NCBI GenBank assembly: GCA_025454425.1
Contig: JALOOL010000012.1
Location: 1-63,439, forward strand
Length of the DNA: 63,439 bases
DNA from: Hydrococcus sp. Prado102
GTDB lineage: Bacteria > Cyanobacteriota > Cyanobacteriia > Cyanobacteriales > Microcystaceae
Direction of reading: 5' to 3'
The translations under genes were made by a program, and so were the position numbers. The notes below the pieces were generated by a model that worked only from the letters and a program-made list of their open reading frames with translations, ran no database searches and was not told the DNA's origin. Positions 42,402 to 54,654 of this stretch are shown piece by piece (positions within the stretch are counted from its first letter, which is position 1; each line of letters opens with the position of its first letter).

Positions 42402-42841
42402 GCAAAGGATGTACTAAACCCATTGAGATTCTACTCGTAGAAGACAACCCAGGCGATATTCAGCTAACCCGAATCGCTTTGGAAGATAATAAAATGAACA
42501 TCAATCTGAGCGTAGCCGAAGATGGCGTAGAAGCACTGGAATTTTTGAAAAAAAAAGGAAAATATAGCGACGCTCCCCATCCCGATCTCGTTTTGCTCGA
42601 TCTCAATTTACCTAAAAAAGACGGGCGCGAGGTATTGGCACAAATGAAAGCCGATCCTATTTTGAAGCGCATTCCAGTGGTTATTCTCACGACTTCCCAA
42701 GCAGAAGAAGATGTTCTCAAAGCTTATAACCTTTGCGCTAACTGTTATATAACTAAACCTGTCGATCTAGATCAGTTTGTCAAAATCGTGCGCTCGATCG
42801 AAAGTTTCTGGTTTACCATAGTCAAACTACCGCCAGTATAA
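42398..42841 (+). CDS. CheY-like response regulator, Rcp1 type
   Basis: 147 residues, GTG start overlapping the kinase stop by four bases. Receiver only: acidic pocket EDN at 15-17, phospho-acceptor D in [11 protein letters not shown] (about 67), T in LTTS, and K in ITKPVDL. Without an output domain it probably works by protein contact, as Rcp1 does with Cph1. The pair with the upstream kinase is clear from the overlap. Confidence 0.95.
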   Translation: MSKGCTKPIEILLVEDNPGDIQLTRIALEDNKMNINLSVAEDGVEALEFLKKKGKYSDAPHPDLVLLDLNLPKKDGREVLAQMKADPILKRIPVVILTTSQAEEDVLKAYNLCANCYITKPVDLDQFVKIVRSIESFWFTIVKLPPV

Positions 42842-42843
42842 AA

Positions 42844-42892
42844 GTCGAAAGTCGCTCATTCGAAAGTCGAAAGTAACTTATGAAGTCGAAAG
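42844..42892. repeat. Heptamer array, plus orientation
   Basis: AAAGTCGAAAGTCG, then CGAAAGTCGAAAG and GAAGTCGAAAG. It faces the inverted array at 43019-43119 across about 126 bp with no ORF. Confidence 0.85.
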
Positions 42893-43018
42893 CTTATCTA
42901 CCCTTGCGGATTTTATTTATGAATACTAACTCTTCGCTCAATTGGAAACTCGCGTGTAGCGATCGAAAATGACACTATGAAGTTGCCAGTAAAGAGTCTC
43001 TCTTGTCTCATACTTCCG

Positions 43019-43119
43019 ACTTTTAATATGACTTCCGACTTTCGACTTTTAATATGACTTTCGACTTCCGACTTCCGACTTTCGACTTTTAATATGACTT
43101 TTAATATGACTTTCGACTT
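43019..43119. repeat. Heptamer array, minus orientation
   Basis: Alternating GACTTTCGACTTTTAATAT, GACTTCCGACTTCC and related variants, the inverse of the array at 42844. The TTTTAATATGA units are repeated five times. Confidence 0.85.
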
Positions 43120-43153
43120 CCCACTGTTGCCTGTTCCCTAAAACTACTGACTG

Positions 43154-45778
43154 ATGACTAATGGCCATATCAAAATTTTGTTAGTAGAAGATAATCCTGG
43201 CGATGTTCTTCTGCTTAAAGAGTTTTTGAGAGACGCTAACTCGACTCAGTTTGAGTTAACGCCGGTCGAGTGTCTTAAGGAAGCACTGCAATTTCTTGAA
43301 GAACAGAGCTTTGATATCGTTTTATTAGACCTTTCCTTGCCCGATAGCCAAGGATTAGAAACCTTCGTCGAAATCGATCGCATTGCTCCTTTGATTCCCA
43401 TTGTCGTGCTGACGGGATTAGACGATGAAACCGTTGCCATTCGCGCGATGCAGGAGGGAGCGCAAGACTATCTCGTCAAAGGACAAGTCGATGGAAATTT
43501 ATTAGGACGTGCTATTCGATACGCGATCGAACGCAAGCAAGCACAAGAAATCTTACAACAGCGAGAGCGTCAATTAAGTGCCGTTTTTAATAGCGCCCTC
43601 AACGCGATCGCGATCGCCGATGATAATGGTAAATATATTGATGTAAATCCTGCTGCTTGCGAACTTTTTGGCGTTTCGCGAGAAGAATTATTAAATTCAA
43701 GAATTACTGATTTTGTCGAAGCAAGTGTTGATTTCGACCGCGCTTGGCAAAGCTTCCGAAAACAGGGACAGATGAAAGGTGAATTTCGTCTCTGTCGCCG
43801 GGATGGAACGGTGCGAGAAGTTGAATTTACAGCTACGGCTGATTTTTTACCTCACCAACACTTATCTATTTTACGAGACATCACCGAGCGTAAGCGCTCC
43901 GCCCTCGACCTCAAACACCAAACAGAAATTTTGCAGGCAATTTTTGACCATATTCCCGTGATGTTGAGCTTCTACGATGCTAACGGTCGCTTAGAAATGG
44001 TCAATAAAGCGTTTGAGAAAATCTTAGGCTGGTCGTTAGCAGAACTTAAAGAAACAGATGTTTTAGCCGAATGCTATCCAGACCCCGATTATCGGGCTGA
44101 GGTCATAAAATTCATGAAAACTCCCGATGGAAGTTGGAGAGACTTTCACACCAGAAATCGAGCGGGAACAATCATAGAAACCTCTTGGGCTAACGTGCGC
44201 TTGCCAAGTGGCTTTAATGTCGGTATCGGTCAGGATATCACCGAACGCAAGCGAGCCGAGCAGAAAATCTACGAACAAGCTGCCCTTTTAGAGATTACGA
44301 CGAATGCCATTCTCGTGTGCGATCGCTCCAACCAAATTATTTTTTGGAATAAAGGGGCAGAACAACTTTATGGCTGGCTCTGCGAAGAAGCTTTAGGCAA
44401 AAATTCTACCGAGTTACTCTATAAAGAATACTCACCTCAACTCGAATCGGCTTTTCAAGAAGTTGCCGAGCGGGGAGAGTGGCAAGGGGAGTTGCATAAA
44501 ATTAATAAATATGGTAGAGACGTTATCGTAGAAAGTCGCTGGACGCAGGTACGCGACGCAAGCGGACAACCCAAATCGATTCTGCGCGTCGATACCGATA
44601 TTACTGAGAAAAAGAACCTAGAAGCACAAATTCTCCGCGCTCAGCGTCTGGAGAGCCTTGGAACCCTGGCAAGCGGCATCGCTCACGACCTCAACAACAT
44701 TCTGACACCGATTTTGACAACCGCTCAACTTCTACCGATCAAACATCCCAACCTTGACGAGCGAAGTATGCAACTGCTGAAATTGCTAGAGGGAAGTGCT
44801 AAACGCGGTGCGGATTTAGTCAAACAAATTCTCTCATTTGCGCGAGGAGTCGAAGGGAAGCGTAGCATCGTACAAGTCGGACACTTGTTATGGGAAATGG
44901 TGAAAATTGCTAAAAGCACGTTTCCCAAATCGATAGAAATCGAGGCAGAAATTCCCACGCACGAGTTAGGAACGGTTTTTGCCGATGCGACTCATCTCCA
45001 TCAAGTTTTTATGAATCTTTGCGTCAACGCGCGAGATGCCATGCCCGACGGCGGAAAATTAATAATTTCTGCCAAAAATATTGTTATGGACGAGTGCGAT
45101 GCCAAGAGAAATCTTTATGCTAAAGTCGGGAATTATCTTGTCATTATCTTTTCAGATACGGGAGTCGGCATGACTCCCGAAGTTCTCGATCGCATTTTCG
45201 AGCCTTTTTTTACCACCAAAGAGGTCGGTAAAGGAACGGGATTGGGTCTTTCAACGACTTTAGGCATCGTTAAGGGCTACGGGGGATTTATTAACGTCTC
45301 TAGCAAGGTTGGTGAAGGTAGTACCTTTAAAGTCTATCTGCCGCAAGTTCATGAAGATCAAAAGCAGGTAGATACAAAGTTGGATATGCCTAGGGGTAAG
45401 GGAGAATTAATTTTGGTAGTCGATGACGAAGCATCAGTACGAGAGATTACCCAAACCTCCCTAGAAGCTAGCGGCTATCAGGTATTGGTTGCTAAAGATG
45501 GAATTGATGCGATCGCGCTTTACACGCAGCATAAAGATGAGATTAAAGCTATTTTAATGGATATTATGATGCCTTCGATGGATGGCACAACAGCAAGTCG
45601 AACCCTTTACAAAATCGATCCTAACGTTAAAATCATTGCGACTAGCGGGCTAATTTCCAACGAAAAAATCGCTCAAGAGGCTGGCGATAGCATCAAGGCA
45701 TTTCTCTCAAAACCTTACACCCTAAAAGATTTATTAAATGTATTACATAAAATTGTGAACGATATCGCGTCTGCATAA
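43154..45778 (+). CDS. Hybrid sensor histidine kinase: REC, three PAS, HisKA, HATPase, REC
   Basis: 874 residues. An N-terminal receiver ([18 protein letters not shown] in [12 protein letters not shown]) covers 1-125. Three PAS domains follow to about 490, with ITERKR ends. H511 in [16 protein letters not shown] is the phospho-site. The ATPase is complete ([38 protein letters not shown]). A C-terminal receiver covers about 750-874 ([21 protein letters not shown]). It lies 312 bp after the response regulator gene, separated by inverted heptamer arrays. Confidence 0.95.
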   Translation: MTNGHIKILLVEDNPGDVLLLKEFLRDANSTQFELTPVECLKEALQFLEEQSFDIVLLDLSLPDSQGLETFVEIDRIAPLIPIVVLTGLDDETVAIRAMQEGAQDYLVKGQVDGNLLGRAIRYAIERKQAQEILQQRERQLSAVFNSALNAIAIADDNGKYIDVNPAACELFGVSREELLNSRITDFVEASVDFDRAWQSFRKQGQMKGEFRLCRRDGTVREVEFTATADFLPHQHLSILRDITERKRSALDLKHQTEILQAIFDHIPVMLSFYDANGRLEMVNKAFEKILGWSLAELKETDVLAECYPDPDYRAEVIKFMKTPDGSWRDFHTRNRAGTIIETSWANVRLPSGFNVGIGQDITERKRAEQKIYEQAALLEITTNAILVCDRSNQIIFWNKGAEQLYGWLCEEALGKNSTELLYKEYSPQLESAFQEVAERGEWQGELHKINKYGRDVIVESRWTQVRDASGQPKSILRVDTDITEKKNLEAQILRAQRLESLGTLASGIAHDLNNILTPILTTAQLLPIKHPNLDERSMQLLKLLEGSAKRGADLVKQILSFARGVEGKRSIVQVGHLLWEMVKIAKSTFPKSIEIEAEIPTHELGTVFADATHLHQVFMNLCVNARDAMPDGGKLIISAKNIVMDECDAKRNLYAKVGNYLVIIFSDTGVGMTPEVLDRIFEPFFTTKEVGKGTGLGLSTTLGIVKGYGGFINVSSKVGEGSTFKVYLPQVHEDQKQVDTKLDMPRGKGELILVVDDEASVREITQTSLEASGYQVLVAKDGIDAIALYTQHKDEIKAILMDIMMPSMDGTTASRTLYKIDPNVKIIATSGLISNEKIAQEAGDSIKAFLSKPYTLKDLLNVLHKIVNDIASA

Positions 45779-46002
45779 TCGCTCTTAAGTGACAAACTTC
45801 CTACTTCCATAGAGAATTTTCTATGCAGTCCACGTTTTTTCCAAATTTCCCATATAAGCACGACTACCCAGAGCCGTGTATAGTTAAAAACATCTAAATG
45901 ATTTAACAATTATGATTTAGTTTTTTAAAGCTTGTAGGGATGAAGCGCCTCACTCTTACTTTCTTTAACTCTTTAAAGTTCATTTAGTTCATTTATTCAA
46001 TA

Positions 46003-46029
46003 CTCCTCGTCAGAGGAGGCGCAAGGAGG
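46003..46029 (+). promoter_or_regulatory. sbtA leader hairpin and strong Shine-Dalgarno
   Basis: CTCCTC-GTCA-GAGGAG (46003-46018) then AAGGAGG (46023-46029) five bases before the GTG start. The CTCCTC arm could pair with the AAGGAGG instead. The GAGGAG arm can pair with CUCCUC of the Yfr1 candidate. Confidence 0.5.
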
Positions 46030-46034
46030 TATTC

Positions 46035-47586
<1,552 letters not shown>

Positions 47587-47718
47587 ATCGAGACAAGCCT
47601 AGTCGTCTCGATCCAGGCAACCGCATCCAAAGCATGACCCTCTTCGAGCGGTTGCCTTTTTCATACCCCCCCAGTTTTATGACTCCCTCAAACCCTTAAC
47701 TTTCATCGCTTTAAACTC

Positions 47719-49131
47719 ATGATTTTTTCCAACATTCTGCCTCCTTTCAGTGGGGGGATAGCCGCTCTCATGGCTCCGATACCATTCCTGGCGACCGTTG
47801 TTGCTGAGGATTCACCCATTATTCTGTCTGGCGTATTGCTGACGCTGGTGGTGATTTATCTAGCCAGCAAGTTCGGCGCAGAGGTCGCTAGGCGATTGGA
47901 TTTTCCGCCCGTCCTGGGAGAACTGGTCGCTGGTGTAATCGTCGGCGTTTCGGCGTTGCACCTGGTAATCTTTCCCGAAGGGGGGCTATCTGCCTCTGAC
48001 TCTGCGATTATGACGGTGCTGCAAGGATTGAATCAATTGGCACCGGATGCGCTGACCCGGATCTTTGAGTCGCAAAGTGAAGTGATTTCGGTTTTGGCTG
48101 AAATCGGCGTGATTATTCTGCTGTTTGAAATTGGACTGGAATCCGATCTGCGGCAACTAAAGGAAGTGGGAATTCAAGCCACGGTTGTCGCCTGTGTCGG
48201 AGTCGCAGCACCTTTTGCGGCAGGTACGGCAGGGTTGATGTTGGTGTTTCACGTGGCAGCAATTCCAGCGATTTTTGCGGGGGCCGCGTTAACGGCAACG
48301 AGTATCGGCATTACATCGAAAGTGTTGTCAGAGTTAGGTCAACTCAAATCCAAAGAAGGGCAAATCATTGTTGGCGCGGCGGTGATTGATGATGTCCTCG
48401 GCATTATTGTCTTGGCAGTGGTGGCAAGTTTAGCCAAAACGGGTGAAATTGATGTTGCCAATGTCATTTACTTAATTGTCGGCGCTACGGCATTTTTGAT
48501 TGGAGCGATTTTGTTGGGGGGGGTTTTTAACAAAAGTTTTGTGGCGATCGTGGATCGGCTCAAAACTCGTGGAAATATTGTTATTCCGGCATTCATCTTC
48601 GCTTTCTTTATGGCATTTTTAGGCAACGCCATTCATCTCGAAGCGATTTTGGGTGCTTTTGCAGCGGGTTTGGTGCTTGATGAAACCGATGCCCGGAGCG
48701 AGTTAGATGAATTAATCAAACCAATCGCCGATTTGCTCGTACCGATTTTCTTTGTGACCGTCGGTGCAAGGGCTGATTTGGGCGTATTAAACCCAGCAAT
48801 TCCGGCAAATCGGGCGGGGCTGCTGATTGCTGTCTTTTTGGTACTGGTGGCGATTGTGGGCAAACTGGTAACTGGCTGGGTAGCGTTTGGACTACCCGGA
48901 ATCAATCGCCTTGCGATCGGGGTTGGCATGATTCCTAGAGGTGAGGTGGGTCTAGTGTTTGCTGGCATCGGCTCGGCTAGCGGCATTTTGGATAAGCCTC
49001 TGGAAGTGTCGATTATTATCATGGTGATCTTGACAACTTTTCTGGCTCCACCTTTTTTACGGGTTGCCTTTGGTTCATCCACGAATCCCATCCCAGAAGC
49101 TAGCACTCCTGTAGAAGCGGCGAATGAGTAA
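47719..49131 (+). CDS. Cation:proton antiporter, CPA2 type
   Basis: 470 residues with about 12 membrane segments. The family motif for ion exchange is visible (VIDDVLGIIVLAVV, about 228-241). GAALTATSIGITSKVLSEL and GMIPRGEVGLVFAGIG are also typical. No TrkA domain. Lying 132 bp after sbtB, it would expel the sodium that SbtA brings in. Higher G+C than the genes around it. Confidence 0.92.
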   Translation: MIFSNILPPFSGGIAALMAPIPFLATVVAEDSPIILSGVLLTLVVIYLASKFGAEVARRLDFPPVLGELVAGVIVGVSALHLVIFPEGGLSASDSAIMTVLQGLNQLAPDALTRIFESQSEVISVLAEIGVIILLFEIGLESDLRQLKEVGIQATVVACVGVAAPFAAGTAGLMLVFHVAAIPAIFAGAALTATSIGITSKVLSELGQLKSKEGQIIVGAAVIDDVLGIIVLAVVASLAKTGEIDVANVIYLIVGATAFLIGAILLGGVFNKSFVAIVDRLKTRGNIVIPAFIFAFFMAFLGNAIHLEAILGAFAAGLVLDETDARSELDELIKPIADLLVPIFFVTVGARADLGVLNPAIPANRAGLLIAVFLVLVAIVGKLVTGWVAFGLPGINRLAIGVGMIPRGEVGLVFAGIGSASGILDKPLEVSIIIMVILTTFLAPPFLRVAFGSSTNPIPEASTPVEAANE

Positions 49132-49261
49132 CAGTTTTGCAACGTTACCGCTGTTTACTGAATGGATGATTGAGGCGCGAGGTTGGGTGAACGATCGAAA
49201 ATTTGAAGCGTTTCTAGCATTAGGTTACACAAATCAACCCTGGCTGTGTAAATGCCAATGA
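49124..49261 (+). pseudogene. Remnant of a carboxymuconolactone decarboxylase/AhpD-like gene
   Basis: 45 codons (TLPLFTEWMIEARGWVND, then FEAFLALGYTNQPW) that match the N-terminal-to-middle part of AhpD-like proteins (GYTNQQLLEV). The catalytic CxxC part is missing; a frame change follows GYTNQPW. It overlaps the antiporter stop. Confidence 0.55.
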
Positions 49262-49664
49262 CCTCGCGCTCATTTGACTCTAGACACCGACAGTGTATCC
49301 GTCGGTTACGTCCTCACCAATAGCTCAGGCGGCCCAACTATTTATTAGACTGAAACTTTCTCGATATTATGCCTATATGGCATTGAGCCGAGATAAAGAA
49401 AAGAGGCTGAAAAAGCTTATCTTATAAATCTTTCAGCTTGTCGCTCTTTCTCGTTTTCCCTAATCATTAGGAAGGCTATAAGCCAATCCGATTTGGTATA
49501 CATTAACTACCTCATCTTACGCGGGGGGCTGAAAAGGCTTTAGTTGCTGCCAGACAGAAAAAGACTGCCGTAACGCCTGTGTATATAACTTGGCTTTTAA
49601 GGCAAAGTGATGAAAGCTGTGTGCAGACCGTTTTTCTGGGAGATCGACCGATTAACCTCAAGCT
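49262..49664. other. Non-coding stretch between remnants
   Basis: One long-range hairpin (GCTGAAA at 49408 region with TTTCAGC near 49430) may terminate the sbt transcript. No intact gene is seen. Confidence 0.4.
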
Positions 49665-49763
49665 TTAGCCGCTTTTCAAAAAGGTTTAGAAATTGCGCGA
49701 TCGCTCAACTATCGACAAGATTATTTTCTCTCCCAAATCGAGCAAATTAATAACCAAAAATAA
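49665..49763 (+). pseudogene. 3' remnant of a TPR protein gene
   Basis: The frame reads AAFQKGLEIARSLNYRQDYF, then LSQIEQINNQK-stop, typical of the last helix pair of cyanobacterial TPR proteins. The upstream part is missing. Confidence 0.5.
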
Positions 49764-49764
49764 A

Positions 49765-49792
49765 AAACCTCGCTAATCAGATTAGTCGAGGT
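49765..49792 (-). terminator. Terminator of the psb34/psb35-like transcript
   Basis: On the minus strand ACCTCG-ACTAATC-TGATTAG-CGAGGT is followed by TTTTTTATTTTT. Confidence 0.85.
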
Positions 49793-49836
49793 AGAGAGGA
49801 GAACTTGTTGATTTTTAGGAGATACGAAAACTTAAC

Positions 49837-50064
49837 TTAACCAGGTAAGTTGTTGCTAACAAAAGCATCCATTCTGTAGGCAGGTACGCGCTCTGCATAA
49901 TTAATGTCGCGTCCGGTAACGGATTTAGCTATGGTTTCAAACGATTCGGACTTCCAGTTGCGATCGTGAATTGGCTTGCTTTGTTCGCCGAGAAAATAAG
50001 CTTGAGTTCCGATGACAGCGGCAGCAACCCAACCAATAATTAATAAGCAAATTACGAGAGTCAT
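49837..50064 (-). CDS. Small thylakoid membrane protein, Psb35-like
   Basis: 75 residues. One membrane segment (LVICLLIIGWVAAAVIGTQAYF, split near 12), then a conserved soluble end (PIHDRNWKSESFETIAKSVTG, RVPAY). As I recall this pattern belongs to Psb35, a small photosystem II assembly factor that stabilises the CP47 module; identity is tentative. It is directly downstream of psb34 (67 bp) and ahead of a strong terminator. Confidence 0.65.
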   Translation of the reverse strand: MTLVICLLIIGWVAAAVIGTQAYFLGEQSKPIHDRNWKSESFETIAKSVTGRDINYAERVPAYRMDAFVSNNLPG

Positions 50065-50131
50065 TGTTTTATTTCCTTGATTTGAGTGTTAATAATTAAA
50101 CTTGAAAAATTCAATAAATCGAGAGTTACGT

Positions 50132-50299
50132 TTAGCTAACGGCAAAAGAAACCAGCACTAAAGCTACTACAAATAAACTTGCGATCGCGCCTTGCAGTGC
50201 ATAGCGGTTTTTCTGTTCGGGAGAAGGGTAAACCGCAGGATACATTTGAGGCTCTACTGCGTAATTGTTAAGAACTCCTCTATCGTCGGTGGTATACAT
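50132..50299 (-). CDS. psb34: Photosystem II assembly protein Psb34
   Basis: 55 codons, ATG at 50299 with GAGG ten bases upstream. N-terminus MYTTDDRGVLNNYAVEPQMY, then one membrane segment (GAIASLFVVALVLVSFAVS). Psb34 is a one-helix protein related to Hlips that binds CP47 during photosystem II assembly. The NNFA/NYAVEP N-terminus is the family signature. First gene of a two-gene psb transcript. Confidence 0.85.
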   Translation of the reverse strand: MYTTDDRGVLNNYAVEPQMYPAVYPSPEQKNRYALQGAIASLFVVALVLVSFAVS

Positions 50300-50630
50300 C
50301 GTTTATTACCTCGGTGTGTTGTTTGTTTCTTTATGTAAATAAATGTAACATATTTTATTAAAGATTGTAAAGAGTAGTTGACAAAATTTTTTTAACAATA
50401 TAAATAAACCTTGCTGATATCGGCTGACGAGCGAGCAATTTTTTGTGCGCTCTGATGATTAAAATATCGTTTAAAATCTGTAAGAGCTTGCAAGTTAGAG
50501 CTAAAGTGAGTATTACTTATATTTAAAGAGTTTAAAGCTAATAATCAACAAAAATTACTTTTAATAAACTTTTATTGCAGCTATAGACTTCAACTGACCA
50601 AGAACTGAAGTTGAGGGGGAGCGATCGCCA
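50300..50630. other. Promoter region between psb34 and the RTX gene
   Basis: Strongly AT-rich (TTATTAAAG, ACATATTTTATT), with TTGACA at 50380 on the plus strand. No gene is visible. It must hold divergent promoters. Confidence 0.5.
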
Positions 50631-52499
50631 ATGAGTAATATCAACAACGGATACATCATCAAGCAACTAACCAATAACAGCTTCGACGACGAACATCCAC
50701 AAATCTCAGGCAAAAACGTAGTTTGGGACGCACCCGAAAAAGTTTATTTATCAAAAAATGGCAGTCAGCCCATCCTACTCGATGATGATGTGGTCTTGTC
50801 AGCATTACCCAAAATCTCAGGCAATAACGTAGCTTGGATGGATACTGATTATGGGCTATTTGGTCTGACTTTTGATATATACTTCTACGACGGCAACACC
50901 AGCATCTTTTTACGCGATAGCAACCTGGGTGTTAATCCTCAAATTTCAGGAAATAATGTGGTTTGGGAAGATAACGACGGCAGGGACTGGGAGATTTACC
51001 TTTACAATGGCAACACCAGTCTCCAACTGACTGATAATGGCTTCGATGACGAGAACCCCCAAATTTCAGGAAATAATATCGTCTGGCAAGGCAATGGGGA
51101 AATTTATTTCTACAACGGCATCAGGACGATTCGACTTACCAACAACGCCATTAATGACGAAAACCCGCAAATTTCTGGAAGGAATATAGCTTGGCAAGGC
51201 AACGGGGAAATCTATTATTACAACGGCATCAGGACGATTCGACTCACCAATAACGCCATCAACGATGAAGCTCCCCAAATCTCAGGCAATAATGTGGTCT
51301 GGCAAGGCAACGGAGAAATCTATTATTACAACGGCATCAGGACAGTCCAACTCACCAATAACAACTTCGACGACAAATCGCCTCAAATCTGGGGTAATAA
51401 TATAGTCTGGCAAGGTAAAAACGGTTCTGACTACGAAATCTATTATTACAACGGCAATAGGACAGTTCAACTCACCAACAATAACTTTAACGATGAAGAT
51501 CCTCAAATCTCAGGTAAGAACATTGCATGGCAAGGAAAAAACGGTTCGGATTATGAAATTTACCTAGCGACTCCAGAACCTCCTAAAATTTTTATTGGTA
51601 ATGCGGTAGCCGTAGAAGGATTTAACCGAGCAGCGGCTTTTACTGTAACCCTCTCAAGAGCAAGTACTACTCCAATTACTCTCAGGTACATTACTAGCAA
51701 CCAAACTGCTCGTGCTGGATTAGATTATCGCTTCAAAAGTGGTTTAATCACTTTTAGACCAGGGCAACTGCGCCAGTTTATCGGCATCCCCCTCCTTAAT
51801 AACAACTTCAACGAAAGCTACGAAACCTTTAGAGTCACTCTTACGAAAGCCAACGCCAGCGAAGCTGTTTTTAGAAAAGCAGTAGGCATAGGAATCATTA
51901 CTGATACCTTACGAAGCGCGATTTCAAGAACTTTACCTGTCGGGGTTGAAAACCTCACTTTGACAGGAACTCTACCAATAAACGGCGTAGGAAATGCTCG
52001 CAATAATACAATAGTAGGCAATCGAGTTAACAATCGCCTCAATGGTTTAGCTGGCAACGATACGCTAGCAGGAACATTAGGTAACGATGCTTTAGTCGGT
52101 GCAGCGGGTAATGATATATTGCTCGGAGGGTTAGGCAACGATATTTTATCGGGAGGATTAGGCTCAGATATCTTAACGGGTGGAGTAGGACGCGATCGCT
52201 TTGTTTATAGCTTTCGCAATGAGAGAATCGATACGATTACTGATTTTCTACCCGTCGCCGATACGATAGTTGTCTCTGCACGAGGATTTAGCGGCGGATT
52301 GAGACGTGGGATATTGCCTATTGCGCAGTTTAGAACTGGGATAGGTGCAGTAGATGCGAACGATCGCTTTATCTATAATCGCGCTACGGGAGTATTATCG
52401 TTTGATGCTGATGGAATTGGAGCAATTGCACGCATCCCGATTGCGGTTCTCGATGCTGGTTTGCCGATGACGAATGCTGATATTTTTATTATTCTTTGA
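50631..52499 (+). CDS. Secreted repeat protein: TolB-like propeller, Calx-beta, RTX calcium-binding
   Basis: 622 residues, no classical signal peptide, as in type I secreted proteins. Residues 10-310 hold about eight repeats of the kind LTNN.F.DE.PQISGNNVVWQG, a likely beta-propeller. Residues 318-425 are a Calx-beta domain (AAAFTVTLSRASTTPITLRY). Residues 455-515 have RTX nonapeptides (GGLGNDILSGGLGSDILTGG). The neighbouring units are nearly identical at the DNA level in places, so copy number could vary between strains. Confidence 0.9.
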   Translation: MSNINNGYIIKQLTNNSFDDEHPQISGKNVVWDAPEKVYLSKNGSQPILLDDDVVLSALPKISGNNVAWMDTDYGLFGLTFDIYFYDGNTSIFLRDSNLGVNPQISGNNVVWEDNDGRDWEIYLYNGNTSLQLTDNGFDDENPQISGNNIVWQGNGEIYFYNGIRTIRLTNNAINDENPQISGRNIAWQGNGEIYYYNGIRTIRLTNNAINDEAPQISGNNVVWQGNGEIYYYNGIRTVQLTNNNFDDKSPQIWGNNIVWQGKNGSDYEIYYYNGNRTVQLTNNNFNDEDPQISGKNIAWQGKNGSDYEIYLATPEPPKIFIGNAVAVEGFNRAAAFTVTLSRASTTPITLRYITSNQTARAGLDYRFKSGLITFRPGQLRQFIGIPLLNNNFNESYETFRVTLTKANASEAVFRKAVGIGIITDTLRSAISRTLPVGVENLTLTGTLPINGVGNARNNTIVGNRVNNRLNGLAGNDTLAGTLGNDALVGAAGNDILLGGLGNDILSGGLGSDILTGGVGRDRFVYSFRNERIDTITDFLPVADTIVVSARGFSGGLRRGILPIAQFRTGIGAVDANDRFIYNRATGVLSFDADGIGAIARIPIAVLDAGLPMTNADIFIIL

Positions 52500-53430
52500 G
52501 TCTAAACGATGGAAAGGATTGCCTAAAATAGTTAGTCAAAACGAATAGAAAAAAGCCAAGCGATAAAATTAATTCGGCAAACTCTTGATCTTTTGAAATA
52601 AAAAACGTAAGGCTATCTTGAAATTTTAAGATTACAGAAAGGATAAAACACGTTATAAAAAAGCTAGATAAATACCAGTCTGGAATCAAATATTTGATAA
52701 ATTGCTTAAATTTCCGTGTAAATTTAAGCGATAAAGCAATCCACCAACTCACTCCACCCAAAAAACTAACAACAATAATGGCATCGCGCAAACTATAGTG
52801 AAACCAAACTAAATTATGCAAGCTAGTTTCTTTTTGTACGTTAACTTCTTCAAGAAAATCTGGAGTGTCCCATTTAAAGAAAGTTTGTCCCCAACTGACT
52901 TCTTCTAAAGCAATAAACAAAAAGAACGCTGCTAATAAATAATAAATAATTCCTAATATTTTTTGTTTTTGTCTGATAAAATAATTGCCAATAGGAAGTG
53001 AAAATGCAAAAGCTAAAATATAAGTAAGAGTCGTTCCATATTCAACAAATCCCCCTTCTCCCATCATTCTTTCATAAGAAGGATTCTCATAGCCTAAAAT
53101 TAACTTAAGAACAACTACTACTAATAAAGTAAGCGAAATCGGCAAAGAAAAAATAAAGCGTTTCATTCTTTCTCGACCTGAGTATAGAGAATAACGCAAG
53201 ACTTTTTGAACGATTGTTCCTTTGCCTACTAAAAATAAAACAATTCCCAGAAGCAAAGCAGCAATCTGGCTAAAATTTAAATTCCATTCCGACTCAGACG
53301 CGAGAGAAGGAAATATTTTCAGGAGTTGAGAAACAATTGCCCCCACCCCAAAAATCATTAAAACTGCTCTAATGACTTGAGTGAATCTCTCAATGCGTTT
53401 TGTTAGAGTTTTATTGGTATATGAAGTCAT
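52489..53430 (-). CDS. Membrane protein of unknown function with EEVSWGQ motif
   Basis: 313 residues, seven or eight hydrophobic segments. The motif FIALEEVSWGQTFFKWDTP at about 165-183 recurs in a family of uncharacterised bacterial membrane proteins. It converges with the RTX gene, with an 11-base overlap of the 3' ends. Confidence 0.8.
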   Translation of the reverse strand: MTSYTNKTLTKRIERFTQVIRAVLMIFGVGAIVSQLLKIFPSLASESEWNLNFSQIAALLLGIVLFLVGKGTIVQKVLRYSLYSGRERMKRFIFSLPISLTLLVVVVLKLILGYENPSYERMMGEGGFVEYGTTLTYILAFAFSLPIGNYFIRQKQKILGIIYYLLAAFFLFIALEEVSWGQTFFKWDTPDFLEEVNVQKETSLHNLVWFHYSLRDAIIVVSFLGGVSWWIALSLKFTRKFKQFIKYLIPDWYLSSFFITCFILSVILKFQDSLTFFISKDQEFAELILSLGFFLFVLTNYFRQSFPSFRLKE

Positions 53431-53518
53431 GCTTCGCTTTTAACAATTTAAGCGATCGCACTTATTTTAACTAAAATTTAATTGAATCTTAAAAATTCTA
53501 CAATCTGCATTAGTCGAT

Positions 53519-54022
53519 TTATGATGTCAGTAACTGTACGAGGTGAATGAGTTCTGGCAAAATTAACTTTTCTAATGCCAATTTAACTGCCCCAGAAGAA
53601 CCTGGCAAAGAAAAAACAAGTTTCTGACGATAAACTCCTGCGGTTGCTCTTGAAGCGATCGCTCTCGATCCGATTTCTTGATAGCTTAAATAGCGGAAAA
53701 TCTCGCCAAATCCAGGCAAAGTCTTTTCTAATAACCCAGAAAGAGCATCGTAAGTGGTATCGCGAGGCGCTATTCCCGTTCCGCCATTGAAAATGAGAGC
53801 GTTGATATCGGAACGATCGCATAATTGGGTTAACTGTTGTTCTATTTGTGTCGGTTCGTCTGGAATAATGACATATGCACCGACTCGATGATCTGCTTGT
53901 TGTAAAAACTCTTTGATGAGTTGACCGCTTTTGTCGGTAAGGAGAGTGCGAGTATCGCTAACGGTAATGACCGCACAATTAATGACAATAAAATTGCGAT
54001 CGCGATGAGGAATAGAAGTCAT
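53519..54022 (-). CDS. moaB: Molybdenum cofactor biosynthesis protein MoaB/MogA family
   Basis: 167 residues. Molybdopterin-binding motifs are visible: AVITVSDTRT at 17-26 and NGGTGIAPRDTTYDAL at about 79-94, with FSLPGSSGAVKLAL near the end. It adenylylates molybdopterin before metal insertion. It fits with the molybdate uptake locus in the same window, 17 kb away. Confidence 0.93.
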   Translation of the reverse strand: MTSIPHRDRNFIVINCAVITVSDTRTLLTDKSGQLIKEFLQQADHRVGAYVIIPDEPTQIEQQLTQLCDRSDINALIFNGGTGIAPRDTTYDALSGLLEKTLPGFGEIFRYLSYQEIGSRAIASRATAGVYRQKLVFSLPGSSGAVKLALEKLILPELIHLVQLLTS

Positions 54023-54148
54023 TTGAATGATGAATTCAAAATGCTGAATTATGAATTATGAAATTATTAATTCATAATTTTTTGGTCATATCGATGGAGA
54101 GATGAGAGCGGCGATCGCCTGCTCTATGGCGATCGCGATCGCTTAAAA

Positions 54149-54487
54149 TTAAGATGATTTGGTGAATTGTAAGCCTTTTTCTTGAGCATATCGCTCCATA
54201 AAACGCATAAAGCGCTCCCATTCAGCAGGAGAACTCATAATCACAACAGCTTCTAAAGCTTCTGGTTTGCCATTGATAAACTTGCCTTTCACTTCTCTGG
54301 TAACGATTTCTCCCTCTTCGTCAATTAAATACATTCCAGTAACCTCTTCTCGACTATCATTACTAAGAATTTTAGGAGACTGGAAATAAAAAGTAGCCGT
54401 ACCACTTTCCTCAGTGCGCGATCTCGTTAAACGAACGTCAGGAATTGCCTCTTCTATAACTCCTCTTGCAAATTGAATTTCAGCCAT
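54149..54487 (-). CDS. psb28: Photosystem II assembly factor Psb28
   Basis: 112 residues, normal length. [20 protein letters not shown] at the start and TATFYFQSP are family signatures. It binds the cytoplasmic side of CP47 assembly intermediates. No membrane segment. Confidence 0.96.
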   Translation of the reverse strand: MAEIQFARGVIEEAIPDVRLTRSRTEESGTATFYFQSPKILSNDSREEVTGMYLIDEEGEIVTREVKGKFINGKPEALEAVVIMSSPAEWERFMRFMERYAQEKGLQFTKSS

Positions 54488-54654
54488 TACTTAATTATCC
54501 TTTTATCTCAATAGTAATTTTCCCATCATCGCATACGAACTAGACCTCCGTTAAAACAGTTATCAGCGATCGGTTATTGAAGATGGAAATCGCGCTACTA
54601 GGACTACCATAGGGAAGAGAACATATCGGTAAAAGACTGGCAGAAACGCTACGG

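Noticed and set aside
51066-51506. Minus-strand ORFs opposite the propeller repeats of the RTX protein
   Set aside because: Their repeats mirror the forward repeat units. The forward frame carries recognisable domains.
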